Source: an uncultured Psychroserpens sp.
GTDB lineage: Bacteria; Bacteroidota; Bacteroidia; Flavobacteriales; Flavobacteriaceae
Assembly (NCBI RefSeq): GCF_947492715.1
Contig: NZ_CANLNS010000009.1
Span: 62,001-126,000 of the forward strand
Reading direction: 5' to 3'
Length of the DNA: 64,000 nt
Below the pieces are notes generated by a model that saw nothing but the letters and a program-made list of their open reading frames with translations, made no database searches and had not been told where the DNA came from. The position numbers and the translations under genes were made by a program. This document shows positions 18,511-28,250 of the stretch, in pieces; within the stretch, counting starts at the first letter, position 1; each line of letters starts with the position of its first letter.

Positions 18511-18546
18511 AAAGACCTTTAGTGTACATACATTAAAGGTCTTTTT
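18511..18546 (+). terminator. Terminator of the act/cox operon
   Basis: The 11-bp stem AAAGACCTTTA/TAAAGGTCTTT has a 12-nt loop and a short T-run. It follows coxA by 37 bp. Confidence 0.85.
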
Positions 18547-18560
18547 CATTATATTTGAGT

Positions 18561-19019
18561 ATGCCTAGGTTTAAATTTTGTGTTTTTCTTTTTGTATTCT
18601 GTTTATCATGTCAAAACAAGATTAAGCATAGCGAAGACAACAGAATCATTTATGAATTAAAAGAAGAGTATTCGGAATATTTTATTAATTATTTCGAAAC
18701 CGCATACAAGAATACGAATGACGAAAGGTATAATCTTAAAAAGCAATTTGTTGAGATTAATGGAATAAAACAAGACTTTACCATTCACTTTGACATTTGC
18801 GATGAGTATAACAAATATGAACGCTATGTGCGATTAACGAATAGATTTCTAAAACTTTCAGATGATTATCTTATTCCAATAGTTCCTGGCGAGGATGATG
18901 CGTTCTCAATAAAAGAAAATAAAACTGAAAGCAATGTCATAAAATCAAGAGTTGGTTCGAGCGCTATATCTTTTATTGTAATTGAAGGGAGTTCAATTCA
19001 AAAACTATCCATAATGTAA
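18561..19019 (+). CDS. Small predicted lipoprotein of unknown function
   Basis: 152 residues from the ATG at 18561. The N-terminus MPRFKFCVFLFVFCLSC is a short lipoprotein signal with lipobox Cys at about 17. The rest is charged and contains no domain I recognise; a Tyr/Asn/Glu-rich middle and a hydrophobic C-terminal strand (SAISFIVIEGSS) are visible. A TATATTTG box at 18550-18557 lies only 4 bp upstream, too close for a normal leader, so the promoter could be elsewhere or the start could be later. It sits alone between the act/cox operon and ruvB and may be a strain-specific gene. Confidence 0.6.
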   Translation: MPRFKFCVFLFVFCLSCQNKIKHSEDNRIIYELKEEYSEYFINYFETAYKNTNDERYNLKKQFVEINGIKQDFTIHFDICDEYNKYERYVRLTNRFLKLSDDYLIPIVPGEDDAFSIKENKTESNVIKSRVGSSAISFIVIEGSSIQKLSIM

Positions 19020-19084
19020 TTTGTTATTATTAAATTTGATTTGATAATCCTTAAAAGGGATGTCCTTACTAGCAAGCTGTAAAC

Positions 19085-20107
19085 ATGAATGAAAACTTAG
19101 ATCCAACAAACGATAATTTTTCTCCAGAAGAACTAGATGTAGAAAAAAAATTAAGACCCTTATCATTTGATGATTTTACAGGTCAAGATCAGGTTTTAGA
19201 AAATCTTCAAATTTTTGTTCAAGCAGCTAATGGTCGAGACGAAGCCCTAGATCATACTTTGTTTCATGGCCCTCCTGGTCTTGGTAAAACAACTTTAGCA
19301 CATATCTTGGCAAGCGAACTTAATGTTGGTATCAAAGTAACCTCTGGCCCTGTTTTAGATAAACCAGGAGACCTCGCAGGCTTACTTACTAACCTTGATG
19401 ATCGCGATGTCTTGTTTATTGATGAAATACATCGTTTAAGCCCAATTGTTGAAGAGTATTTATATTCTGCAATGGAAGATTATAAAATTGATATTATGAT
19501 CGAGTCTGGACCAAATGCTAGGACGGTTCAGATCAATTTAAATCCGTTTACTCTCGTTGGAGCTACAACGCGATCGGGACTATTAACTTCTCCAATGCGA
19601 GCACGTTTCGGAATTCAAAGTAGACTTCAATATTATAACACAGAATTATTGACAACAATTGTTCAGCGTAGTGCTTCTATTTTAAATGTGCCTATCTCAA
19701 TGGAAGCTGCAGTTGAAATTGCTGGACGAAGCAGAGGAACGCCAAGAATTGCAAATGCTTTATTAAGAAGAGTACGCGACTTTGCCCAAATAAAAGGAAA
19801 TGGAAGTATCGATATTAAAATTGCAAAATTTGCTCTAGAGGCACTTAATGTAGATGCACATGGTTTAGATGAAATGGACAATAAAATTTTGGAAACAATT
19901 ATCGATAAGTTTAAAGGAGGTCCTGTGGGGATTACAACCTTAGCAACCGCTGTAAGTGAGAGCGCCGAAACTATTGAAGAGGTATATGAGCCTTTTTTAA
20001 TTCAACAAGGGTTTATTATGCGAACACCTCGAGGACGAGAAGTAACCGAGCTTGCGTATAAGCATCTGGGTAAGATTAAAGGGCCAATTCAAGGAGGGTT
20101 ATTCTAA
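19085..20107 (+). CDS. ruvB: Holliday junction branch migration helicase RuvB
   Basis: An AAA+ motor of 340 residues that drives branch migration with RuvA. Seen: [12 protein letters not shown] at the N-terminus, Walker [10 protein letters not shown] (about 60), Walker [10 protein letters not shown] (about 116), sensor 1 in [11 protein letters not shown] with the arginine-finger region MRARFG, and the winged-helix C-terminus ending [20 protein letters not shown]. The length is normal. ruvA is about 18 kb downstream (37751), so the pair is split, as is usual in this phylum. Confidence 0.97.
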   Translation: MNENLDPTNDNFSPEELDVEKKLRPLSFDDFTGQDQVLENLQIFVQAANGRDEALDHTLFHGPPGLGKTTLAHILASELNVGIKVTSGPVLDKPGDLAGLLTNLDDRDVLFIDEIHRLSPIVEEYLYSAMEDYKIDIMIESGPNARTVQINLNPFTLVGATTRSGLLTSPMRARFGIQSRLQYYNTELLTTIVQRSASILNVPISMEAAVEIAGRSRGTPRIANALLRRVRDFAQIKGNGSIDIKIAKFALEALNVDAHGLDEMDNKILETIIDKFKGGPVGITTLATAVSESAETIEEVYEPFLIQQGFIMRTPRGREVTELAYKHLGKIKGPIQGGLF

Positions 20108-20153
20108 ATACCTTATAGTGGAGTAGTAAAGCATATTTTTAAATCTGTAAATT

Positions 20154-21437
20154 ATGAGTAAAAAAATAGGATTAAAAGAAGCCATGTCTATCGGAATAGG
20201 TGGTATGGTTGGCGGTGGAATTTTTGCCGTGCTTGGCCTTGCTGCTGCACTCGCTAAAGGAGGAACTCCTGTCTCATTTTTAATTGCTGGTTTAATTGCG
20301 CTAATTACATCATATAGCTATGTGAAATTATCCTTGAAATACCCAGACAGGGGAGGTACAGTTAAATTTGTAAACCAAGGTTTTGGTATTGGGTTATTTA
20401 GTGGAGGAATTAATAATTTACTTTGGTTTAGCTACATTATTATGTTGGCATTATATGCTTCGGCCTTTGGGTCTTATGCTCCAAACTTATTACAACTTAC
20501 GGGAGACAAGGTCGTTGATTCACACATATATGCTACGGCCATTGTACTCATAGCTGCATTTATCAACTATTACAGTATTGTTGTTGTTGGAAAAATAGAG
20601 TCTTATGCTGTTGTCATAAAATTAATTATTTTACTGTCTTTTGTTGGCTTTGGACTCTACGGCTTATTTGGAAACCCACATTTAGAACAATTGTCTCCAG
20701 AACATTGGGAATCACCTTTTAAATTACTCACAGCCGGAATGGTAATTTTTGTCGCTTATGAAGGTTTTGAATTAATTGCAAATGCTGCACCAGATATAGA
20801 AAACCCTAAAAAGAACATACCAAGAGCATATTTTTGGTCTGTTATTTTTGTAATATTCTTGTATATAATTATTGCAGCAATAACCGTTGGATCTTTAGCG
20901 TTTAGTGAAATTGCTACAGCACAAGATTACGTCTTGGCCGAAGCGGCAAAACCTATGCTAGGTAAAGTAGGTTTTACGATTATTACAATTGCAGCATTGA
21001 TTTCTACATTTTCGGCAATCAACGCATCATTATATGGTGGAAGTAAGGTTAATTACGAAATTGCAGAAGATGACGAATTACCAAAACAGTTTACGTGCCA
21101 ACTTTGGAATCAACCAATTGGGTTATTAGTAACAACTATAGCTACAATAATTCTGGTAAATACCTTAAAACTTGAAAGTATTTCAACGGCTGGAAGCGTC
21201 GGGTTTCTGCTTATTTTCTCAATTGTGAATTTTACAGGATTTAAGTTATCAAAAGAAATAAATGGAAAAAAGAGCATTCCTATAATTGGTGCTGTCTTAT
21301 GTTTTTTAGCTATGATAGCTTTATTAGTTCAGCACTATTCTGTAAGTAAAGTTGACGTTTTTATTGCTTTAGGAATAATCGCATTTAGTTTTTTAGTTGA
21401 ATTTATTTATAAAAAGACAGAACGAAAGAAAGGATAG
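20154..21437 (+). CDS. APC superfamily amino acid permease
   Basis: 427 residues with about twelve hydrophobic segments. The first reads IGIGGMVGGGIFAVLGLAA, the glycine-rich unwound helix 1 of APC/LeuT-fold permeases; FVAYEGFELIANAAPDIENP in helix 6 is the other substrate-site signature. The likely role is proton-coupled uptake or exchange of an amino acid; the substrate cannot be told from the sequence. It starts a run of three membrane protein genes: mscS-like starts 6 bp later. Confidence 0.87.
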   Translation: MSKKIGLKEAMSIGIGGMVGGGIFAVLGLAAALAKGGTPVSFLIAGLIALITSYSYVKLSLKYPDRGGTVKFVNQGFGIGLFSGGINNLLWFSYIIMLALYASAFGSYAPNLLQLTGDKVVDSHIYATAIVLIAAFINYYSIVVVGKIESYAVVIKLIILLSFVGFGLYGLFGNPHLEQLSPEHWESPFKLLTAGMVIFVAYEGFELIANAAPDIENPKKNIPRAYFWSVIFVIFLYIIIAAITVGSLAFSEIATAQDYVLAEAAKPMLGKVGFTIITIAALISTFSAINASLYGGSKVNYEIAEDDELPKQFTCQLWNQPIGLLVTTIATIILVNTLKLESISTAGSVGFLLIFSIVNFTGFKLSKEINGKKSIPIIGAVLCFLAMIALLVQHYSVSKVDVFIALGIIAFSFLVEFIYKKTERKKG

Positions 21438-21443
21438 TGCATT

Positions 21444-22343
21444 ATGGATGATATTAAAAATATTAATCAATTACTAGATAAATGGGGAGATTCGTTTGTA
21501 GGCTATTTACCTAAAGTTGCCTTGGCGATATTAATTGTTGTTGTTTTTTATTTTATCGCCAAAGGCTTTAAAATATTAGGATTGCGGTTTTATTCTAGAG
21601 TATTTAAAAAACAGTCGGATGTTGCGAAACTTATTTCTGTAATTATCTACTTTTTCTTTTTACTATCAGGGATGTTTATAGCACTCGAAGTCCTAGGTCT
21701 TGAAAGTGTTTTAACAAAATTATTGGCTGGTGCAGGTATTGTTGGTATTGTAGCAGGTTTTGCGTTTAAAGATATTGCGTCCAATGCATTTGCTGGGTTT
21801 TTACTTAACATGCAAAGACCATTTAAAAAAGGAGATTGGGTCGATATAGATGGCACTTTTGGTACGATAGAAGATATTGGTGGGATTACTACATCTATTA
21901 AAACCATTTCAGGTCAAGAAGTTTTTGTGCCTAATCAGCTCATTTATAATAATACATTTACAAACTACTCGACCTTTGGTAAGCGCCGAGTTATTTTTAA
22001 AAGTGGCGTCTCTTATGGTGATGATTTAGATTTAGTAAGGCGCGCTTCTTTGGAAGAAGTAGATAAGATTAATGCTGTTTTGAAAAATGAAGTGATCGAT
22101 TTCTATTTCACTGAAATAGGAAGTTATTCTTATAATTTTGAGCTTCGTTTTTGGATTAAGTTTACCCATCAAAAAGATTATTTAAGCGCCATGAATGAGA
22201 TTGTTATGAGAATTAAAAAACGTTTCGAAGAAGAAGACATCTCGTTGGCTTATGCTGTAACAACCCTCGACTTTGGAGTAAAAGGAGGGGTTAATATCTT
22301 TGATAAACCGATTCACTTTGAAGCTAATAAAAATAACGTCTAA
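21444..22343 (+). CDS. MscS-family mechanosensitive channel
   Basis: 299 residues. Three helices lie in the first 115 residues; the third reads VLTKLLAGAGIVGIVAGFAFKD, the Gly/Ala-rich pore helix. The cytoplasmic beta domain follows (NAFAGFLLNMQRPFKKGDWV, then the GTIEDIGGITTSIKT and VPNQLIYNN motifs) and an alpha/beta C-terminus. It opens under membrane tension to release solutes in hypo-osmotic shock. Its stop codon is directly followed by the ATG of the yihY-like gene, so the two are co-translated. Confidence 0.92.
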   Translation: MDDIKNINQLLDKWGDSFVGYLPKVALAILIVVVFYFIAKGFKILGLRFYSRVFKKQSDVAKLISVIIYFFFLLSGMFIALEVLGLESVLTKLLAGAGIVGIVAGFAFKDIASNAFAGFLLNMQRPFKKGDWVDIDGTFGTIEDIGGITTSIKTISGQEVFVPNQLIYNNTFTNYSTFGKRRVIFKSGVSYGDDLDLVRRASLEEVDKINAVLKNEVIDFYFTEIGSYSYNFELRFWIKFTHQKDYLSAMNEIVMRIKKRFEEEDISLAYAVTTLDFGVKGGVNIFDKPIHFEANKNNV

Positions 22344-23216
22344 ATGATAAAGTTTCTAAAAGAGGTTTTTAATCATTTCTTTAATAGTAATACGTTTCAA
22401 AAAGGTGCGGCTTTAGCCTACTATGCCGTGTTTTCAATATTTCCAATAATCATAATTGTTGTATCAATAATGGGTATTGTATTTGGAAAGCAGGCTGTGT
22501 CTGGAGAAGTATTTACCCAACTCAAAGATACATTAGGGAGTACAGCAGCATTACAAATTCAAGATATAATAAAGCATCAACATATTAATAATAACTCTAT
22601 TCTAACGAGTATTTTAGGTGTTGTAACCCTAGTTTTAAGTGCTTCAGGAATATTTAGTCAAATTCATAATGCGTTTAATAATATCTGGAATATTAAGGCT
22701 AAGCCTAAAAATAGTATTCTCAGATATTTCACGAAGCACATGTATTCGTTTATACTCTTAATGGTTTTGTTTTTTATTTTGATTGTAAGCACATTTGCCA
22801 ATGCTTACTTAGTAGAATACATGTCGTTTTTAAGTAAAGAGTATAAGTTGTATATCTTCTATGAACATGTATCGTCGTTTCTAATTATTTCGATACTTTT
22901 TGCCATTATGTTTAAGTTTTTAGGTGATGCAAAAGTCCATTGGAAACCAGCCCTTATTAGTGGCGTTTTTACTGGACTTCTATTTGTCCTTGGGAAGTTG
23001 GGAATTACGGCATATCTAGGCAAAAGCCATTTGTCTTCTACATTTGGCTCGGCAAGTATATTGGCCTTAATTATGCTTTGGGTCTATTATACGTCACAAA
23101 TTATTTTTTTAGGAGCCTCATTTTTAAAAATATTGAGTCAAAAGTTACATTTAGATATAAAACCTAACGCCAATGCAGTAGCTTTTGTTAGGCAAGAAAT
23201 TGAAAACGAAAAATAG
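22344..23216 (+). CDS. YihY/BrkB family inner membrane protein
   Basis: 290 residues and about six helices. The conserved start is GAALAYYAVFSIFPIIIIVVS, and a C-terminal FGSASILALIMLWVYYTSQI with the LGA-F motif follows, typical of the YihY (once called RNase BN) family. The family's function is still unclear; a transport or envelope role is suspected. Because it abuts the MscS gene with no gap and lies beside an APC permease, an osmotic or transport role is a reasonable inference. Confidence 0.88.
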   Translation: MIKFLKEVFNHFFNSNTFQKGAALAYYAVFSIFPIIIIVVSIMGIVFGKQAVSGEVFTQLKDTLGSTAALQIQDIIKHQHINNNSILTSILGVVTLVLSASGIFSQIHNAFNNIWNIKAKPKNSILRYFTKHMYSFILLMVLFFILIVSTFANAYLVEYMSFLSKEYKLYIFYEHVSSFLIISILFAIMFKFLGDAKVHWKPALISGVFTGLLFVLGKLGITAYLGKSHLSSTFGSASILALIMLWVYYTSQIIFLGASFLKILSQKLHLDIKPNANAVAFVRQEIENEK

Positions 23217-23255
23217 CGATTAATAATAAGCCAATTTTATTTTGGTCAATCTTTT

Positions 23256-24593
23256 ATGATGTCAGATAAACGAGAAATACTAACAGTACCTTTAATACGA
23301 TTCTTAAAGCATTCGTTTGATATTTTAAAAAACCCTCTACCATTTCATCATCATAACTTTGTCAGCTTAGGAGATGTATTTCGCTTAAAAATAGGACTTA
23401 ATACAAGTGTTTATTTTTGTAGAGATGCAGGTCTTGCCGAGTACGTGCTTCAAAAGAATCAACGTAACTACGTTAAGTCTAAAATCCAAACTGAAGATTT
23501 AGTCAAATACGTTGGCAAAGGCCTATTAACCTCTGAAGGAGATCATTGGCGCAAGCAAAGAAAACTTATTCAACCTGCCTTTCATAAAAAGCAGTTAGAG
23601 AATTTATTACAGTCTATACACAGTGCCATTTTATTAGAATATAGGCGTATTGAAGCGAACAGTACGATTGATATATTTCCTATTTTAAATGATTTAGCTT
23701 TCCAAACGGTTGTCAAATCTCTATTTAGTAGCGCTGTGAGTCAAGAGGACATCAATCGCCTGCAGTACATTACGGAAACGGCTCAAAGAATGCTGGTAAA
23801 AGAATTAAGACAACCCTATTTAGGTTGGTGGTTTAAAACCAGTGGTGAAATTAAAAAGCACATTAATTTAACGCGCGAAGCTCGTGATATTTTGAAACGT
23901 ATTGTTAATGAAAGACGTTTATCTGATACTAAAGAAAATGATCTGCTAGACATGCTTCTTGATGCTAAATATGAAGATGGAGCATCTATGAGTGAAGAGC
24001 AACTTATTGATGAGATTTTAATTTTATTTACGGCAGGACACGAAACGACATCTAACGCACTTACCTTCACATGTCAGCTTTTAGCATTGCATCCAGAATG
24101 GCAAGACAGGATTTTTAATGAACTTGTTGAAATACAAGAAGAATCCAGTGATTTAATGACTATCATTAGTAGGTCCAAACAATGCCAACAGGTTTTAGAG
24201 GAAGCCATGAGATTATATCCTCCTGCCTATTTTATTGATCGCGTAAACATTGCGAAAGACGAATACAACGGAATGCACTTTAAAGCGGGATCGAGTTTGC
24301 TGTTCTCGGTTTACGAAATACATCGTCATCCTAAATTATGGGAACAACCAAATGAGTTCTTGCCAGAAAGATTTGCCGAAGGAGGACGAAAATTCTCATC
24401 GCAATACTTCCCTTTTGGAGCAGGACCAAGAAAATGTATTGGTAACAATTTTGCCATGTTTGAAATGATTATGGCAATTTCAGAATTAGTAAAAACGTTT
24501 AAAATATACCCAGATTTTGACACTATAGATATAACACCATTAATTACGCTAAAACCTAAAAATGCTATTTTGCGTTTTGAAAAGCGAGCTTAA
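23256..24593 (+). CDS. Cytochrome P450
   Basis: 445 residues. Family signatures are all intact: I-helix oxygen-binding [10 protein letters not shown] (about 258), K-helix EEAMR (ExxR, about 318), the PERF meander (about 370) and the heme thiolate loop [19 protein letters not shown] (Cys about 391). It looks like a soluble bacterial class P450 of the CYP102/CYP4-like type with no fused reductase. A redox partner is not encoded nearby. The substrate is unknown; fatty acids are common for such enzymes. Start: MMSDKRE at 23256 or M2. The last base of its TAA stop is the A of the queG ATG. Confidence 0.93.
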   Translation: MMSDKREILTVPLIRFLKHSFDILKNPLPFHHHNFVSLGDVFRLKIGLNTSVYFCRDAGLAEYVLQKNQRNYVKSKIQTEDLVKYVGKGLLTSEGDHWRKQRKLIQPAFHKKQLENLLQSIHSAILLEYRRIEANSTIDIFPILNDLAFQTVVKSLFSSAVSQEDINRLQYITETAQRMLVKELRQPYLGWWFKTSGEIKKHINLTREARDILKRIVNERRLSDTKENDLLDMLLDAKYEDGASMSEEQLIDEILILFTAGHETTSNALTFTCQLLALHPEWQDRIFNELVEIQEESSDLMTIISRSKQCQQVLEEAMRLYPPAYFIDRVNIAKDEYNGMHFKAGSSLLFSVYEIHRHPKLWEQPNEFLPERFAEGGRKFSSQYFPFGAGPRKCIGNNFAMFEMIMAISELVKTFKIYPDFDTIDITPLITLKPKNAILRFEKRA

Positions 24594-25519
24594 TGACGTC
24601 TAATGCATCCACATATAGCCAATTTATAAAGGCAGAAGCTAAACGCTTAGGGTTTTTATCTTGCGGGATAAGTAAAGCAGGGTTTTTAGAAGCAGAAGCA
24701 CCTCGTTTAGAGAAATGGCTTAAGTCTAACGCTCATGGTGAAATGCATTATATGGAAAACCACTTTGATAAACGTCTTGACCCTACGAAATTGGTAGAAG
24801 GATCAAAAAGTGTGGTCTCTTTATTGTTAAATTATTTTCCTTCGGAAACGCAAACCTCAGAAAGTTATAAGTTATCTAAGTACGCTTATGGAACCGATTA
24901 TCATTTTGTAATTAAAGCGAAATTAAAAGAACTATTACAGTCTATCCAGGATGAAATAGGACAAGTTCATGGTCGGGCTTTTGTAGACTCGGCACCTGTG
25001 TTAGATAAGGCATGGGCGGCAAAATCGGGTTTGGGATGGATTGGAAAGCATAGTAATTTATTGACCCAACAAGTAGGGTCGTTCTATTTTATTGCGGAGC
25101 TGATAATTGACTTAGAATTAGAGTACGATTCTATTGTTTCAGATCATTGTGGTACATGTACCGCATGTATAGATGCATGTCCAACACAAGCCATCACAGA
25201 GCCATATGTAGTAGATGGGAGCAAATGTATTTCCTATTTCACGATCGAATTAAAGGATAATATACCTTCAGAATTTAAAGAACAATTTGATGATTGGATG
25301 TTTGGTTGCGATGTTTGTCAAGATGTTTGTCCGTGGAATCGTTTTTCAAAAGCACACGACGAACCATTGTTTAATCCTCATCCCGAATTATTAACAATGA
25401 CTAAAAAAGATTGGGAAGAAATTACTAAGGACACGTTTAATAAAGTCTTCAAAAAATCTGCCGTAAAACGAACTAAATTTGATGGATTACAAAGGAATAT
25501 TAGCTTTATAAGAAAGTAA
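24593..25519 (+). CDS. queG: Epoxyqueuosine reductase QueG
   Basis: 308 residues; catalyses the last step of queuosine synthesis in tRNA, reducing epoxyqueuosine with a cobalamin and two [4Fe-4S] clusters. Cluster motifs: [16 protein letters not shown] (about 183-198) and [11 protein letters not shown] (about 241-251), with the partner Cys in [10 protein letters not shown]. The N-terminal cobalamin-binding domain contains [20 protein letters not shown] and [20 protein letters not shown], where the Asp is the proposed catalytic acid. The overlap with the P450 stop suggests co-transcription by chance rather than shared function. Confidence 0.96.
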   Translation: MTSNASTYSQFIKAEAKRLGFLSCGISKAGFLEAEAPRLEKWLKSNAHGEMHYMENHFDKRLDPTKLVEGSKSVVSLLLNYFPSETQTSESYKLSKYAYGTDYHFVIKAKLKELLQSIQDEIGQVHGRAFVDSAPVLDKAWAAKSGLGWIGKHSNLLTQQVGSFYFIAELIIDLELEYDSIVSDHCGTCTACIDACPTQAITEPYVVDGSKCISYFTIELKDNIPSEFKEQFDDWMFGCDVCQDVCPWNRFSKAHDEPLFNPHPELLTMTKKDWEEITKDTFNKVFKKSAVKRTKFDGLQRNISFIRK

Positions 25520-25566
25520 TTTGTTTGTTTAAATAGTGGTATCTTAAACATCTTAAAAAGGGAAAA

Positions 25567-27408
25567 ATGCTAAAACAATTTTATGTCATTCTTATCTTGT
25601 TATTGGTTGGTTGCGGCAAAGAAAACACACAGGAACAACTTAAAGCTGATATTACTAAAATAAACAGGCTGCATAAGCTATCGGCCGAAGAAACTAGCGA
25701 TTCTACACTTTTATACTTAAAAGAAGCAGAACAGATTATTAGTAATACTACTGAAATTCCAGACACAATTCATATTGAGAACAGCTTTTTAAAAGGGTAT
25801 TATTATAAACGCATAAATACTATAGATTCGGCATCTTATTATTTTCACAGAACTATTGATTTGATTAAAGGTCCAAACACAAGAGACAGGAATTTAGTAT
25901 ACTTTAGGGTGGCATGGGAAACAGATGAAAATAGTAATAAAATGGCCAATGCTGTAAGCATAGCACATAAATTTATAGAAATTTCAGATGAAGATAAGCA
26001 TGCAAAAGGCTTGACATATGCCTATAATTTTCTAGAGCGTATTAATTTTGATCTTGGCAATCACGAAAAATCATTGTTTTATAATGCCAAAACATTGGAA
26101 GCTGCTAAAAAATCTTCCGACACGTCAATGTTTGTTATAACTCTAAATTCTAGGGCAGAAAAACTGTATGGATTAGGCAAGAAAGAAGAGGCTTATAAAC
26201 TTCAAGACAGTGCAGATCAATTTAAAAACGTTCCTAAAGATGTTAGGAGACAAGTATATCGAAATTACGGCGTACTGTATTTTTATGATAAAGACTACAA
26301 AAAGGCTATAGAAAAATATTTACCTGCCTTAGCACTTTCAAAAGAAATAGAAGGGAATAAAAATTATAACTTAATAGAGTCCTACAATAATATTTCTGAG
26401 GCATATATTAAACTTGGAGAATTTAATTTAGCTAAGGCTTATTTAGATTCTACGCAGCACATAATTCGCCCCGATTCATTTCAGGAGTATGTGAATTTCT
26501 ATAAGGAATTAAGATTTTTGTTGAATTTTAAAACGAGTAAGAATATAGAAGAGATTAGTCTTGAGTATAATAAATTGGTCGATGATTATGAAAGACAACA
26601 TGAAGAAAAAATAAATGAAGAACTTGTAGCGTTAAAATTAGCTAATGAAAAAGAACAGGAAGCATTAACGCAAAAGAAAGAGGCAGAGATTACTAACGTT
26701 AAACTAATGTCTTTGTTAGGGTTTTCTGTACTAGTATTAATTATAGGATACTTGTATTATAGACAGCGACGATTTAAATTTGAAAAACAAGATATGCAAA
26801 TGCAACAGCGTTTGTTACGATCTCAAATGAGCCCTCATTTTATGTTTAATACCTTGTCTGCAATTCAAAATCAAATTAGAGATAATCAAAAAGATGCAAC
26901 GGATTATCTAATTAAGTTTTCGAGGTTATTGAGGTTAATATTAGAAAATTCAATAAATAACTATGTCGAAGTAGATAGTGAATTAGAGTCACTTCGGAAA
27001 TATATAGATTTACAACTGTTACGATTTCCTAACCAGTTTGAATACACAATTACGCTAGAGAATTTTGAGGAAGATGAAGGGGTTTGTATTCCTCCTATGT
27101 TGCTTCAACCTTTTGTTGAAAATAGTATAGAGCATGGCTTTTTAGGAATTGATTACAAAGGGCAAATAGATATTACATTGGCATTACAAGACAAATACAT
27201 AGCTTGTACAATAGAGGATAACGGAATTGGGTTAAAAACATTAAACAAGGATTATCAAAAATCTGTTTCGACACAATTAATTTCAAAATTCGTTTATAAA
27301 GTAACAAAACAAAGCGTAATTACTTTAGATAAAAAAACAAAGGATTTATCCAATTCAGGGGTTATAGTTAAATTTTTAATTCCATATAAATTTTCAGAAC
27401 ATGATTAA
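25567..27408 (+). CDS. LytS-like sensor histidine kinase with lipoprotein-like N-terminus and TPR region
   Basis: 613 residues. The start MLKQFYVILILLLVGCGKEN has the form of a lipoprotein signal (Cys about 16). Residues about 60-330 are helical repeats of tetratricopeptide type (for example YKKAIEKYLPALALSKEIEG), followed by a coiled coil (about 335-375). A single membrane helix lies at about 380-397, and the cytoplasmic kinase begins with the LytS-type phosphoacceptor SQMSPHFMFNTLSAIQNQI (His about 424). The ATP-binding domain shows PPMLLQPFVENSIEHGF (N box) and IEDNGIGL (G1). The sensor region would thus be periplasmic. The gene overlaps the LytTR regulator by 8 bp, so the two form a two-component system. 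Confidence 0.92.
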   Translation: MLKQFYVILILLLVGCGKENTQEQLKADITKINRLHKLSAEETSDSTLLYLKEAEQIISNTTEIPDTIHIENSFLKGYYYKRINTIDSASYYFHRTIDLIKGPNTRDRNLVYFRVAWETDENSNKMANAVSIAHKFIEISDEDKHAKGLTYAYNFLERINFDLGNHEKSLFYNAKTLEAAKKSSDTSMFVITLNSRAEKLYGLGKKEEAYKLQDSADQFKNVPKDVRRQVYRNYGVLYFYDKDYKKAIEKYLPALALSKEIEGNKNYNLIESYNNISEAYIKLGEFNLAKAYLDSTQHIIRPDSFQEYVNFYKELRFLLNFKTSKNIEEISLEYNKLVDDYERQHEEKINEELVALKLANEKEQEALTQKKEAEITNVKLMSLLGFSVLVLIIGYLYYRQRRFKFEKQDMQMQQRLLRSQMSPHFMFNTLSAIQNQIRDNQKDATDYLIKFSRLLRLILENSINNYVEVDSELESLRKYIDLQLLRFPNQFEYTITLENFEEDEGVCIPPMLLQPFVENSIEHGFLGIDYKGQIDITLALQDKYIACTIEDNGIGLKTLNKDYQKSVSTQLISKFVYKVTKQSVITLDKKTKDLSNSGVIVKFLIPYKFSEHD

Positions 27409-28138
27409 AGCAATATTAGTAGATGATGAGGCTTATATTAGACAAAATGTTAGTAGCAAACTAGAGGCATACTTTAATAATGACATAGAAGTTGTAGGCG
27501 AGGCCGAAAGCGTAAAAGAAGCTGTGGCGTTAATTAAAGAAAAAAAACCTAATCTGCTTTTTTTGGATGTTCAGTTAAAAGACGGAACCAGTTTCGATAT
27601 TCTTAACAAAATTGAAGATAAAAATTTTGATATCATATTTATAACTGGCTTTGATAATCATGCTATAAAAGCCATAAAGGTTGGTGCCCTAGACTATATT
27701 TTGAAACCTATAGATGATGAAGAATTTAAAGCAGCCGTACTTAAGGCGATTCAAAATGTTAAGGAAGAAAATGATATCGATAAATTAGTTGAAATATCTA
27801 GTGAATATTTTCTTGGCGTTAAGAAAAAAAGAATCATTTTAAAAACGATGGAAAACGTTTATGCGGTCTATGAAGACGATATTTTATACTGCAAATCTGA
27901 AGGAAATTATACAACATTTTACACCAAACAATCTGAACGAATATTAGTATCTAAGTCGATAAAAAAGGTAGTAGAATTATTATCTGAAGACGTTTTTATT
28001 AGATGTCATCAATCGTATTTGGTTAATAAAAAACATGTTGTTAGGTACAATAAACAAGGTGTGTTGGTCATCATAAATGAAGTTAAAGTACCTGTTTCAA
28101 GCAGAAGAAAAGACTATGTTATAGAGAAGATATTTTGA
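27401..28138 (+). CDS. LytTR-family response regulator
   Basis: 245 residues. A receiver domain (about 1-122) has the acidic pair DDE at residues 8-10, the phosphoacceptor Asp in NLLFLDVQLKDG (about 56), and Lys in YILKPIDDEEF. A LytTR DNA-binding domain (about 140-245) follows: ILYCKSEGNYTTFYT, FIRCHQSYLVNKKHVV and VPVSSRRKDYV are its standard strands. LytTR proteins bind two direct repeats spaced about 21 bp, centre to centre. Such repeats begin 3 bp after this gene's stop (28142) and recur at 29094, which suggests the regulon includes the next two transcription units. It is translationally coupled to the kinase. Confidence 0.95.
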   Translation: MIKAILVDDEAYIRQNVSSKLEAYFNNDIEVVGEAESVKEAVALIKEKKPNLLFLDVQLKDGTSFDILNKIEDKNFDIIFITGFDNHAIKAIKVGALDYILKPIDDEEFKAAVLKAIQNVKEENDIDKLVEISSEYFLGVKKKRIILKTMENVYAVYEDDILYCKSEGNYTTFYTKQSERILVSKSIKKVVELLSEDVFIRCHQSYLVNKKHVVRYNKQGVLVIINEVKVPVSSRRKDYVIEKIF

Positions 28139-28141
28139 TTT

Positions 28142-28196
28142 ACGAATTTGAAATTTAAACCAACGCATTTGAATTTATGACGCACGAATATGAAAC
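28142..28196 (+). promoter_or_regulatory. Three 21-bp-phased direct repeats, predicted LytTR binding sites
   Basis: ACGAATTTGAAAT (28142), ACGCATTTGAATT (28163) and ACGAATATGAAAC (28184) start exactly 21 bp apart. They lie between the LytTR regulator and the lipoprotein gene. A TAAATTGG, one base off the -7 consensus, sits at 28223-28230, 27 bp after the last repeat. Spacing and position fit a LytTR activator site; binding is inferred. Confidence 0.75.
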
Positions 28197-28250
28197 CCCC
28201 AATTTTAAAAACGATTATTCATTAAATTGGGTAAAAAAATCAGTTGTCTT

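Noticed and set aside
18550-18557. TATATTTG before the small lipoprotein as its promoter
   Set aside because: It ends only 3 bases before the ATG and has no -33 box; the transcript would start at or after the start codon, so I do not list it as a feature.
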